A DNA stretch of 64,000 bases from Rhodoblastus sp963703385. Its GTDB lineage: Bacteria; Pseudomonadota; Alphaproteobacteria; Rhizobiales; Beijerinckiaceae. The notes beneath the pieces are model-generated. The model was not told the DNA's origin, searched no databases, and saw only the letters and a list, made by a program, of their open reading frames with translations. How positions within the stretch are numbered: the stretch's first letter is position 1; each line of letters starts with the position of its first letter. The DNA lies in assembly GCA_963703385.1 (NCBI GenBank), contig OY969816.1, positions 2,046,001 through 2,110,000 on the forward strand, given 5' to 3'. Made by a program: the position numbers and the translations under genes. Positions 1 to 9,801 of this stretch are shown piece by piece.

Positions 1-2
1 AG

Positions 3-398
3 GCGGCCGACAAGGGCGCGGGCCTGTCAGCCCTGCGGGACTGGCGGCTTCCGGCCGGGGCCGAAACCATCGCCGTCGGCGATTCCCAAGCCGATCTCGC
101 GATGTTCAAAGTCGCCAGCCGCTGTTACGCGCCCGCCAATATCAGCTGCGCGACGCAGGCGCGATTGCTCGGCTGCCGCATAGCAAAGCGCGCGCATCAG
201 GGAGGGCTGCTGGACATCGCCCGCCTGATCGCCGAGAGCCAAGGCGCGCCGGATCGGGGTTCGCGCGTAAAACAAAACGCGCCCTCGCGCGAGCCCGACT
301 TTTTCTTCGAGTTTTTACGCGCTGCCGATGAGAATTGGACCCGCCATCTGCTTCGGCTCCTTTTCAGCGCCGCCACTTACCGGCTCATGCTGCGATAA
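3..398 (+). CDS. HAD-family phosphatase, 3' end only
   Basis: The gene enters from outside the window; the reading frame is open from base 3 to the TAA at 396-398. The visible part holds the C-terminal signature of HAD-IIB (Cof-type) phosphatases: a Lys-Gly pair (DKGAGL) followed about 20 residues later by VGDSQADLAMF, which supplies the Mg2+-binding aspartates of motifs III/IV. Such enzymes remove phosphate from sugar phosphates or similar metabolites in the cytoplasm. The tail after residue ~85 is basic and aromatic and does not look like the family core. The substrate cannot be told from this fragment. Confidence 0.7.
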   Translation, partial: AADKGAGLSALRDWRLPAGAETIAVGDSQADLAMFKVASRCYAPANISCATQARLLGCRIAKRAHQGGLLDIARLIAESQGAPDRGSRVKQNAPSREPDFFFEFLRAADENWTRHLLRLLFSAATYRLMLR

Positions 399-549
399 AG
401 CAGCGGCCTCGTGTCTGGGTCCTCGCTTCCGCCCGCCCGAGCGATGACTGCGATCGCCGACCCGCCCGCCGCGCGACTGCTGCGCAACGCGCGGTTCGGA
501 ACTTGAGCGAACCAGAACAAGGCGCGCTTTCGAGCCTTCGCAAAAACGC

Positions 550-1221
550 CTAACCTCCGTGTCCCATCGCCACGGCTATGCCGGCATATTGGCAGGCCGC
601 GGCGATGGTGACGAAGCCGTGCCAGATGGCGTTCTGGAATTTCAGACTGTTCCAGACATGGAACAAAACGCCGAAAGAGTAGAACAGGCCGCCGACGACA
701 AGGAGAATCAGGCTTTGCGCCGGCAGCTCCGCGCTCAGTGGCCGAAGGGCCACGATCCCGGCCCAGCCCAGCGCCAGATAAACGCCGATGGTGGCGCGGT
801 CGAATCTTCCCGGCCACAAAATCTTGATCGCCGCGCCCGCAAGCGACGCCGTCCAGATGAAGGCGGCGAGCGTCCAAGCCAGGGCGACGCCGGGCGCTTG
901 CGACAGAATCGCGGTATAAGTGCCGGAGATCATGAGAAAGATCGAGGCGTGGTCCAACCGCCGCAGCAGGAATTTCAAATGCGACGGCGGGGTCAGGTTA
1001 TAGGCGCAGGAAAAGCCGAACAGCAGGAAAAAGCCCGCGGCGTAAACGCTGATGGCCAAAACGTCGCCCGTCCCGCCATGAAGGGCGATCCGAACGAACA
1101 GCACGGCGAAGGCGATCAGCCCCGCGACCAGCGCGACGCCATGCACGACGGCGTCGGCGATCAATTCCGCCGGGCTGTAAGGGCGCTTGAACAGGCGCGG
1201 GTAATCGTCAGGCGACAACAT
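550..1221 (-). CDS. Hemolysin III / PAQR-type membrane protein
   Basis: A 223-residue integral membrane protein with about seven hydrophobic segments. It starts with the N-terminal RPYSPAELIADAVVHG typical of the HlyIII (YqfA/TrhA) family, where the following membrane helices carry conserved Ser, Asp and His residues. The family is linked to membrane-lipid homeostasis, and some members act as pore-forming hemolysins in heterologous tests; family assignment is firm, function is not. It stands alone, convergent with the upstream HAD gene and divergent from the Mrr gene. The 151 bases between 399 and 549 show no gene. Confidence 0.85.
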   Translation of the reverse strand: MLSPDDYPRLFKRPYSPAELIADAVVHGVALVAGLIAFAVLFVRIALHGGTGDVLAISVYAAGFFLLFGFSCAYNLTPPSHLKFLLRRLDHASIFLMISGTYTAILSQAPGVALAWTLAAFIWTASLAGAAIKILWPGRFDRATIGVYLALGWAGIVALRPLSAELPAQSLILLVVGGLFYSFGVLFHVWNSLKFQNAIWHGFVTIAAACQYAGIAVAMGHGG

Positions 1222-1373
1222 GCCCAGCTAACGCCTGAAGGCGCGATTTGGTTTCCGGCTGTCGCAGCGCGGGGCAGCTTTCCGCGCGCGTAACTTGAGC
1301 GTGACACCGATTGAAGCCGCGCTTATCCTGCCGCGAAGCCGATGACGAATTTCGCTTCAGAGAGCCTGATTTT

Positions 1374-2285
1374 ATGACCATTCCGGATTTTCGGACCCTG
1401 ATGCTCCCCGTCATGAAGGCGTCCGAACAGGGCGAGGTCAAAATCGGCGATGTCGTCGAAAAGCTCGCAGAAGAGTTTGCTCTGAGCGACGAAGAACGCG
1501 CCTCGCTCCTGCCGTCCGGCCGCCAAACCACTTTCGCCAACCGCACGCACTGGGCGAAGTCCTATCTGGGCAAGGCAGGATTGATCGAGGCGACGGGGCG
1601 CGGCCGGTTCCAAATAACAACGCTCGGCAGAAAGACCCTGCGGAAAAATCCAGCGCGCATCGACATCAAATATCTTGAACAATTCCCGGAATTCCGGGCT
1701 TTTCGATCCAGAGAAAATGAGAATGACGAGGTCGGGGCGGCGACAAAAGCCACTGAAGCGACCCCGCTGACGCCCGACGAGACGATGCGCGCCGCGCAAC
1801 AGGTTTTGGACGCGCAACTCGGCAACGAATTGCTCGATCGAATATTGGCGGCGTCACCGGAATTTTTCGAACGGCTTGTCGTCAAGCTTTTGACCGCCGT
1901 GGGCTATGGCGGTTCAACGGCCAACGCCGCCCGCGCCTTGGGTAAAAGCGGAGACGGCGGCGTCGACGGCGTGATCGATCAAGACGCGCTTGGCCTCGAT
2001 CGCATTTACGTTCAGGCCAAGCGATATAGTCGTGACAACGCGGTCGGATCGGGCGCGATCCGAGACTTTTTCGGTTCGCTGGATCGGTTCAAAGCCGCGA
2101 AAGGACTGTTCGTCACCACCTCGAGTTTTACGGCGTCGGCCCGTGAAACAGCCGAATTCCTCAGCAAACGGATCGTCCTCGTTGACGGAATTCAGCTCGC
2201 GAAACTGATGATCCGACATGGCGTCGGCTGCCGCGTCGAGGAGACGCTCTATATCAAACATATCGACGAGGAATTTTTCGAATAA
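1374..2285 (+). CDS. Mrr-type restriction endonuclease
   Basis: A 303-residue protein with the two-part architecture of Mrr. The N-terminal winged-helix domain (about residues 1-95, beginning with IPDFRTLMLPVM) binds DNA. The C-terminal PD-(D/E)xK nuclease domain (about 155-290) shows FERLVVKLL, GDGGVDGVI and QAKRY, which supply the catalytic Asp and the Gln-x-Lys. Mrr enzymes cut DNA carrying foreign methylation. No methylase or other restriction subunit lies nearby, as expected for a type IV enzyme. The ATG at 1374 is chosen because the protein then begins exactly at the family's conserved N-terminus; an in-frame start at 1311 would add 21 unrelated residues. Confidence 0.88.
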   Translation: MTIPDFRTLMLPVMKASEQGEVKIGDVVEKLAEEFALSDEERASLLPSGRQTTFANRTHWAKSYLGKAGLIEATGRGRFQITTLGRKTLRKNPARIDIKYLEQFPEFRAFRSRENENDEVGAATKATEATPLTPDETMRAAQQVLDAQLGNELLDRILAASPEFFERLVVKLLTAVGYGGSTANAARALGKSGDGGVDGVIDQDALGLDRIYVQAKRYSRDNAVGSGAIRDFFGSLDRFKAAKGLFVTTSSFTASARETAEFLSKRIVLVDGIQLAKLMIRHGVGCRVEETLYIKHIDEEFFE

Positions 2286-2310
2286 ACTGAAAGACTCGCT
2301 CCTCCCTCCC

Positions 2311-2397
2311 CCGTCATTGCGAGCAGAGCGAAGCAATCCACCTTTGGGCGGAGCCGCAGCGTGGATTGCTTCGTCGCTTTGCTCCTCGCAATGACGG
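2311..2397. repeat. Palindromic dispersed repeat (CGTCATTGCGAG type)
   Basis: Two arms of about 30-37 bases, both reading CCGTCATTGCGAG...AAGCAATCCAC outward, face each other around a short GC-rich loop. The right arm has a few extra bases in the middle. The sequence is of a kind scattered widely in intergenic DNA of Hyphomicrobiales (from memory). Here it lies between the 3' ends of the convergent mrr and ettA genes, where the folded RNA could also act as a bidirectional terminator. Confidence 0.8.
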
Positions 2398-2431
2398 CGG
2401 TTGATGAAACGTCTGAACCGTCGCCGGCTCG

Positions 2432-4084
<1,653 letters not shown>

Positions 4085-4118
4085 GGGCGAAAAAGCCTTT
4101 TTGTTGAGCCGCGCGTTC

Positions 4119-4170
4119 GGAGCATGAGCCCGAAAAGTGGAGGCCGGTTTTCGGAAAAAGTTCATGCTCC
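4119..4170. repeat. Nested palindromic intergenic repeat
   Basis: An outer inverted pair GGAGCATGA (4119-4127) / TCATGCTCC (4162-4170) encloses an inner pair CCGAAAA (4130-4136) / TTTTCGG (4148-4154). It resembles the GAGCATGA...CCGAAAAGTGG repeats that litter Hyphomicrobiales intergenic DNA, and shares the CCGAAAAGT core with the element at 56119-56162. It sits just upstream of ettA in the 307-base gap 4085-4391. The rest of the gap is AT-richer towards the KAP-like gene (about 4300-4370) and probably holds that gene's promoter. Confidence 0.7.
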
Positions 4171-4391
4171 GGCAAGAATCCCCGCGCCGGCCTGTTCCTG
4201 CCGCGGCCTTTTAGAGCAAGGCCCGCGAAGAGGAAACGGCTTTTTCGTAAAAGGGCCCGCCATTAAGGGCGACCTTTGGGCGCGGCCTTGGCCGTTCCGC
4301 CGCCAAAAAAATGTCTTTACGCCCTATCAAGGCTCCCCGTTTACGTTAATGAGGCTAGAATAGCGCGCGCGCCCGCATCAGGAGCTTGAAC

Positions 4392-6314
4392 TTGTCCGCA
4401 GCCCAGCCCGAACGCCGCGATTTCGATCTTGCCGCCCCAGAGGGCGCTCGCCGGAGGGAGCCGCAAGTGTCCTTTGCGGCGCAGGAAAGCTTAGCCCCGG
4501 CCCGCCCTGCCCCCGCGCCCGCCGAAAAAGTCGCGTTCGAGCCCGACGCGCCGGCGGCTCCGGCCAAGGCCGTGTTCACGGCGCAGACCCAGAGCCTGCT
4601 CAAGCGGCTCGCGGATCTGCTGCGCCGGCCCGACGCTCCGACCCCCTTCGCCGTCGGCCTGTTCGCCCCGCCCGGCGGCGGCAAGAGCACCGCCTTCAAC
4701 TGGCTGACGGAGGCTCTGACCGCCGCCGGCGCGCCAATTGTGGCGTTGCGCGCCGCCGATCTCGCCGGCCAGCCGGAACGCGCGCTCGCCGCCGCGCTTT
4801 ATCGCGGGCTTTCGCCGCGCCATGGCGCGCTCGCCCAGGAGGCGGCGCGGGAGGCCCCCCACTTCGGCGCCGACCCGGGCGCGATCGCCCGCGCCACGCG
4901 CGACGAACTCCAGGACATGCGCCGCAAGCTGATCGCGGAAAAGCAGGCCCTGTCCGATTCCGAAATGCGGCGCGCCGCGCTCAAGGACATATTGCTCTAT
5001 GAAACGCCGGGAACCCGCGTGGATGTTTACGCGCGGAAAATCCGCAACGCCTTCGAGCCGCGGCTGCGCCGCTTCGGCTTTTCGGGCGAGTCCCTGGCCG
5101 CCTTCAAGGATCTCGCGCGCGACCTCAACGAATTGGGCGGGTTCGTCAGCCGCCTCCTGGCCTCGCTGCGTGGTGTTTACGCCTTCAAGGGCCAGAGGCG
5201 TCTGCTGCTGCTAGCCATTCTCGCCTTCGGCGCCGACAAGGGTCTTGCCTGGCTCGCCGCGAACAAGGCGGCCCTGCTCGACCTGATCGCCAGCGGCGGC
5301 TCGATCGGCGTCCAGACCGCCGGTTTCCTGCACAGCCATCTGGACTGGCTGCCGCTCGCCGCGCGGTTTTTCGCGCTGATCGCCTTGGCGCTTCTCGGCC
5401 TCAATGTCTGGCGCGCCGTGAATTTCATGCATCCGCTGATCCATGCCGCCGGCCTGCTCGACCGGGATGTCGCGGACAAAAGGCATGAAGTCGAGCAAAT
5501 TCTCGCCCATCAGGCGCGCAACGTCGAATTGATGGGCGGCGAAGTGGAGGCGCTCGCCCGCAAGGCCTCCGAAGCCGAGCGCCGCGCCAACGCCGCCGGC
5601 GCCAGCCGCAATCCACCGCTGTTTCTGGAAAGCGACGAAGACTCCCGCAAGCGCGACCATGCCCTGGGCTTTCTCCAATCGCTTTCCGATCTCATCATGC
5701 GCGGGACGACGGCCGGCGCGCCCCGACGCGTCGTCGTCGCCGTGGACGGCTATGAGAACGCTGACCAGTCCGCCGATTTGTTCCGCCGCGTCCACGATCT
5801 GCTGGCGCGTCCCGGCTTTCTCGCCGTTCATGCCCTCGACTCAGGCCTGTTCCACGACCGGAGCGAGGAACTGGCGCGCCGCATCCAATTGCCGTTGCGG
5901 CTCGATGGCGACGGGGCCGGCGAGCCGATAGGCGAGCCGATAGCCCTGGCGCCCTTCGACACGCCGCTGTCGCCGCTGGAAACGCGCCTGACCGGAGCGA
6001 TGGCGCCGCTTGCCGGCGCCAATCCGCGGGCTCAGAAGCGCCTGCGCAATCTTTTCCGCTTCCTGCGCCCCGCGCCCGACGCCCCTTCCGGCCTCACCGC
6101 CGCGCTCGCCCTGTTCGTCGCCGCTGAAATCGGCGGCTCCGTCGAGGATCGCGCGGCGCTGACCCAGGCGCTCGGCGCCGACCATGACGCATTGGCCCCC
6201 GCCGGCTCGCCCGGATTGCGAGAGGCCTTCGCCAACGCCGCGGCGATCGACGGGCCGATCGGCCTCGAGGACGCCAAACGGGCGGTGGCGCTCGCCCGCC
6301 ATATTTCGGTATAA
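4392..6314 (+). CDS. KAP-family-like P-loop NTPase with membrane segments
   Basis: A 640-residue protein. After a Pro/Ala-rich N-terminus of ~55 residues come a Walker A motif (FAPPGGGKST, about residue 95) and, near residue 450, a Walker B-like strand RRVVVAVDGYENAD. Two hydrophobic stretches (about 270-290 and 315-345) interrupt the NTPase core, as in KAP NTPases, which are membrane-associated ATPases of poorly known role. A coiled region (EVEALARKASEAERRANAAG) follows the membrane part. The TTG at 4392 is preferred: AGGAG at 4380-4384 lies 7 bases before it and only one base before the TTG at 4386. The gene is alone; KAP membership is inferred from architecture. Confidence 0.6.
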   Translation: MSAAQPERRDFDLAAPEGARRREPQVSFAAQESLAPARPAPAPAEKVAFEPDAPAAPAKAVFTAQTQSLLKRLADLLRRPDAPTPFAVGLFAPPGGGKSTAFNWLTEALTAAGAPIVALRAADLAGQPERALAAALYRGLSPRHGALAQEAAREAPHFGADPGAIARATRDELQDMRRKLIAEKQALSDSEMRRAALKDILLYETPGTRVDVYARKIRNAFEPRLRRFGFSGESLAAFKDLARDLNELGGFVSRLLASLRGVYAFKGQRRLLLLAILAFGADKGLAWLAANKAALLDLIASGGSIGVQTAGFLHSHLDWLPLAARFFALIALALLGLNVWRAVNFMHPLIHAAGLLDRDVADKRHEVEQILAHQARNVELMGGEVEALARKASEAERRANAAGASRNPPLFLESDEDSRKRDHALGFLQSLSDLIMRGTTAGAPRRVVVAVDGYENADQSADLFRRVHDLLARPGFLAVHALDSGLFHDRSEELARRIQLPLRLDGDGAGEPIGEPIALAPFDTPLSPLETRLTGAMAPLAGANPRAQKRLRNLFRFLRPAPDAPSGLTAALALFVAAEIGGSVEDRAALTQALGADHDALAPAGSPGLREAFANAAAIDGPIGLEDAKRAVALARHISV

Positions 6315-6359
6315 CTTCGGGCGGCGGCGCTCGCCCGCCCGATCTCGGCCGATTGAGGG

Positions 6360-7079
6360 CTAGAAGCCCCTGCTGTTGTTGATCGACATGCCGGAGAAGG
6401 GCTCGATCCAGGTGAGCTGATCCACCACCCTGGTCACGCCGGGAATGTTCTCGGCGGCGACTTTTAGGGCGGGGCGCTGCCTTTCGTCGAAAATCTCGCC
6501 TTTCAAGGTCACCACGCCGTGATCGACCGTCACTTCGAGCGATTTCGGCGAAGCGAATCCCTGATTCTTGAGCTCCGCCATCAGCCTGTCGAGAATCGCC
6601 TGGTCGCTGATCTCGCCGGGGGCGGCCTTGTTGGCGACGAGGGTCTTGGCAAGAGCCCGCACCAGATCGGAGCGGCTGATGACGCCGACGAGCTGGCCGC
6701 CGCTCATCACCGGCACGCGTTTGATTCTCCGCCGCTCCATCAGATCGACGATTTCGTTGAGCGAGGCCGAGGCATTCACCGTGATCACGTCGCGGGTCAT
6801 CAATTCGCCGACCTTGCGGCCATGGCTCATCACATAGGATTCGGCGCTTTCGCCCGGGCCGAGAAGGAATTCGATCCAGCGCGGCTTGCGTTTGGTCGTG
6901 CCGAGTTCGGCGCGGTGCAGGAAATCCGCCTCGCTGATCAACCCGATCAGCCGCCCGTCCGCATCCACGACCGGCAGGCCCGAAACATGCGACGACAGCA
7001 TCAGCTCCACGGCCTGCTCGATCGTGGCGTCCGGACCGATCGTCTTGACCGGGCTGACCATGATTTCCGACGCTCGCAT
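6360..7079 (-). CDS. CBS-pair protein with C-terminal BON domain
   Basis: A 239-residue soluble protein. Two CBS motifs (about residues 7-60 and 95-150; DADGRLIGLISEADFLHR and GGQLVGVISRSDLVRAL) form a Bateman module, which senses adenine nucleotides in many proteins. The last ~75 residues (ILDRLMAELKNQGF...VTLKGEIFDERQR...GVTRVVDQL) match a BON domain, a small fold thought to bind phospholipid or membranes. A good SD (GGAGGC on the minus strand) precedes the ATG. It is convergent with the KAP-like gene; the 45-base gap between them contains a GC-rich inverted repeat that may end both transcripts. The ligand is unknown. Confidence 0.88.
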   Translation of the reverse strand: MRASEIMVSPVKTIGPDATIEQAVELMLSSHVSGLPVVDADGRLIGLISEADFLHRAELGTTKRKPRWIEFLLGPGESAESYVMSHGRKVGELMTRDVITVNASASLNEIVDLMERRRIKRVPVMSGGQLVGVISRSDLVRALAKTLVANKAAPGEISDQAILDRLMAELKNQGFASPKSLEVTVDHGVVTLKGEIFDERQRPALKVAAENIPGVTRVVDQLTWIEPFSGMSINNSRGF

Positions 7080-7228
7080 TGTAGCCTCCCGATTTCTGGA
7101 GCGCGCCCGTTTCCGCTGGCGCGCGCCTGGCGTTTCCTGGGCGGAAAACCCTCTCGCGACAGTCTACCCCTGATCCGCGGCCAAACCTTGACACCGATCA
7201 AGGTCGCACTAATTGTAACATGATTTTA

Positions 7229-7242
7229 TGACTGATCAGTCA
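7229..7242. promoter_or_regulatory. TetR operator palindrome
   Basis: TGACTGATCAGTCA is a perfect 14-bp palindrome lying 24 bp before the start of the TetR gene, inside an AT-rich stretch that could hold its promoter. A further GTCAT half-site follows at once, so two overlapping sites are possible. TGACTGA/TCAGTCA half-sites are common for efflux-controlling TetR proteins (from memory), so autoregulation of the downstream four-gene operon is likely. Confidence 0.6.
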
Positions 7243-7265
7243 GTCATAATTTTCAAGTGGCGATC

Positions 7266-7889
7266 ATGGGACGGCAGGCGCACACTTCGGCCGAGCGCGA
7301 GGAAAGGATGCGGGCGATCCGCGCGGCGGCGCTCGATCTTTTCGCGCGGAAGGGCTTTTCCGCCGCGCGGCTTGACGACGTCGCCGCCGCCGCCGGCGTC
7401 GCCAAGGGCACGATCTATCTCTATTTTTCGTCCAAGCAGGACCTGCTCGAAGCCATTGTCGCCAGCACGATCGGCGCGACGCTCGCCCAGGTCGAACAGG
7501 CCGTCGCCGCCTCCCCCGCCCCCGCGAGCGAATTGTTGCGGCTGATGGGGCGGGCGATCGCTTTGGGCCTGCAGGACCCCGCGCGCCGGCGCGTGCTGCA
7601 TCTCGTGCTGTCGGAGGGCGCGCGTTTTCCGGCCATCGCCGATTTTTACCATCGTGAGATCATTTCGCGCGGCCTGGGGCTGATTCGCGCCATAATCGCC
7701 AAAGGTTTGGCCAGCGGCGAGTTCGTCTCGGACGAGCTCGCCCGCTTCCCGCAGCTGTTCATCGCCCCCGCCCTCCTCGCCGCGATCTGGAGCGTGGTTT
7801 TCGCACGCATCGAGACGCTCGACGCCGGCGCGATGATCGAGGCGCATGTCGAACTTCTGCTGCGCGCCCTGACCGGGAGAACCGAATGA
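7266..7889 (+). CDS. TetR-family repressor of the downstream efflux operon
   Basis: A 207-residue regulator with the TetR N-terminal helix-turn-helix: RAAALDLFARKGFSAARLDDVAAAAGVAKGTIYLYF (cited as adjoining pieces RAAALDLFARKGF and GVAKGTIYLYF). The C-terminal helical domain would bind the inducer, probably an efflux substrate. It is the first gene of an operon: its TGA overlaps the ATG of the membrane-fusion protein gene. ATG 7266 is used; a GTG at 7257 is in frame and equally possible, as no clear SD decides. The palindrome just upstream is its likely operator. Confidence 0.87.
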   Translation: MGRQAHTSAEREERMRAIRAAALDLFARKGFSAARLDDVAAAAGVAKGTIYLYFSSKQDLLEAIVASTIGATLAQVEQAVAASPAPASELLRLMGRAIALGLQDPARRRVLHLVLSEGARFPAIADFYHREIISRGLGLIRAIIAKGLASGEFVSDELARFPQLFIAPALLAAIWSVVFARIETLDAGAMIEAHVELLLRALTGRTE

Positions 7890-8878
7890 AAAATCTCCGC
7901 AAAATCATCGGCGCGCTGGCCGCATTGGTCCTGGTCGGATGGATCGCGAGCAGGCTGTTCGCCCCGGCGAAACCGCAGGATCTGTTCGAAGGCTATATCG
8001 AGGGCGACCTGGTCCAGATCGGTCCGGTGGAGGGCGAAAAACTCCGCCTTCTCAATGTCGAGCCGGGCGACCAGGTCGCCAAGGGCGCGGTTCTGTTCAC
8101 CATGGCGACGCCCATTCTCGACCAGCAGCGCGACGAGGACGAGGCGAAGGTCACGCAGGCCCAGGCCAACCTGAAAAATCTTCAGGCGTCGCTGCAACGC
8201 CCGGAACAGATCGCCGTGCTGCAAGCCGCCGTCGAAGCCGCCAAGGCGGCGCTCGTGCTGTCGCAAACCGAATATGACCGGCAGGCCTATCTCCTGCCGA
8301 AGGGCGCGACCACGGTCGCCGCTCGCGACCAGGCCAAATTCGCGCTCGACCGCGACAAGGCCAATCTCACCCAGGCTCAACGTCAGGTCGAGGCCGGGCT
8401 GATCCCCTCGCGTACCCATGAAATCGTCGCCGCCGGCGCCGCCATCACCCAGGCCCAGGCCGAACGCGACCAGATCGAGGTGCGGATCGCGCGCCAGACC
8501 GTTCATGCGCCGGCCAACGGCATAGTTCAGGACGTCTATTTCTGGCCGGGCGAGATCGTCGCCGCCGGCCAGCCGATTCTCGCTTTGCTGCCGCCGGAAA
8601 ACCGCAAGATTCGCTTCTACGTTCCCGAGACGCAGCTTTCCCGCTTCACTTTGGGCGCGAAAGTGTCGGTTTCCTGTGACAATTGCCGTCCCGGCCTTGA
8701 AGGCCGCGTGATCTACATTTCGCAGCAGGCGGAATATACCCCGCCGGTGATCTTCTCGCTGCAGGAGCGCAGCAAGCTGGTGTTCCGGGTGGACGCGCGG
8801 CTCGACGACCTTTCTGTCCTGCTGCCGCTCGGCCTGCCGATCGAAGCGCGGCTCGCGCCCTTGGAGGCGGCGAAATGA
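7886..8878 (+). CDS. HlyD/YbhG-type membrane-fusion protein
   Basis: A 330-residue periplasmic adaptor anchored by one N-terminal membrane helix (about residues 8-25). It shows the biotinyl-lipoyl halves (GDQVAKGAVLFTM and HAPANGIVQDVYFWPGEIV) flanking an alpha-helical hairpin rich in Ala and Gln, as in the YbhG branch of MFPs. It would link the inner-membrane ABC exporter encoded next to an outer-membrane channel; no channel gene is present here. It overlaps the TetR gene by 4 bases (ATGA) and also overlaps the ATPase gene that follows, so translation is probably coupled. Confidence 0.9.
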   Translation: MKNLRKIIGALAALVLVGWIASRLFAPAKPQDLFEGYIEGDLVQIGPVEGEKLRLLNVEPGDQVAKGAVLFTMATPILDQQRDEDEAKVTQAQANLKNLQASLQRPEQIAVLQAAVEAAKAALVLSQTEYDRQAYLLPKGATTVAARDQAKFALDRDKANLTQAQRQVEAGLIPSRTHEIVAAGAAITQAQAERDQIEVRIARQTVHAPANGIVQDVYFWPGEIVAAGQPILALLPPENRKIRFYVPETQLSRFTLGAKVSVSCDNCRPGLEGRVIYISQQAEYTPPVIFSLQERSKLVFRVDARLDDLSVLLPLGLPIEARLAPLEAAK

Positions 8879-9801
8879 ACGCCGCCGACATTGTCATCGA
8901 CGTCGAGGGCCTGAGCAAGAGTTTCGACGGCAAGGTGGTCGTCGACGATCTGTCGATGCAGGTGCGGCGCGGCCGCATCCACGGCTTTCTCGGCCCCAAC
9001 GGCAGCGGCAAGACCACCACCATCCGGATGTTGTGCGGCCTGCTCACCCCGGACAAGGGCAGGGGCTCGTGCCTCGGCTTCGACATTCTCACCCAGCAGA
9101 CCGAGATCAAGCGCCGCACCGGCTATATGACCCAGGCCTTTTCGCTCTATTCCGACCTCACCATCCGCGAGAATCTCGAATTCATCGGCCGCGTCTACGG
9201 GCTCGACGATCCGTCCGCGCGGGCGCGCGAGGCGATCGAACAGCTCGGCCTGACCGGCCGCGCCGACCAGCTCGCCGGCGAATTGTCGGGCGGCTGGAAG
9301 CAGCGCCTGGCGCTCGGCGCCTGCATCATGCCGCGCCCGCAACTGCTGCTGCTCGACGAGCCGACCGCCGGCGTCGATCCCAAGGCGCGGCGAGATTTCT
9401 GGGACGAAATCCACCAGCTCGCCCATGAGGGCCTGACCGTGCTGGTCTCCACCCATTACATGGACGAGGCCGAGCGTTGCCACGAGATCGCCTATATCGC
9501 CTATGGCCATCTGCTGGCGCAGGGCACGACGGCGGAAGTCATCGCGCAATCGAATCTCTCGACCTATGTCGTCTCCGGCGCCGATCTCGGCGGCCTCGCC
9601 GAGACGCTGAAACAGACGCCCGGCGTGGACATGGTCGCGCCCTTCGGCGCGAAATTGCATGTCGCCAGCCGCGACCAGGCGGCGCTCGACCGCATCGCCA
9701 GGGAATTCGCGACGCCGGAAATTCTTTGGCAGCGCGACGCGCCCAATCTCGAGGATGTGTTCATCGACCTGATGAGCCGGGCGCGGAGCAATTATCCATG
9801 A
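8875..9801 (+). CDS. ABC exporter ATP-binding protein (YbhF-like)
   Basis: A 308-residue ABC ATPase. Motifs seen are GPNGSGKTTT (Walker A), LSGGWKQRLALG (signature), LLLDEPTAGVDP (Walker B) and a switch His in VSTHYMDEAERC. The last ~80 residues form the extra C-terminal domain of the DrrA/CcmA-like ATPases that work with ABC-2 permeases. It has one ATPase unit, unlike E. coli YbhF, which has two. It would power export through the single permease encoded next, with the MFP upstream. Overlaps of 4 bases on both sides mark a tight operon. Confidence 0.92.
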   Translation: MNAADIVIDVEGLSKSFDGKVVVDDLSMQVRRGRIHGFLGPNGSGKTTTIRMLCGLLTPDKGRGSCLGFDILTQQTEIKRRTGYMTQAFSLYSDLTIRENLEFIGRVYGLDDPSARAREAIEQLGLTGRADQLAGELSGGWKQRLALGACIMPRPQLLLLDEPTAGVDPKARRDFWDEIHQLAHEGLTVLVSTHYMDEAERCHEIAYIAYGHLLAQGTTAEVIAQSNLSTYVVSGADLGGLAETLKQTPGVDMVAPFGAKLHVASRDQAALDRIAREFATPEILWQRDAPNLEDVFIDLMSRARSNYP

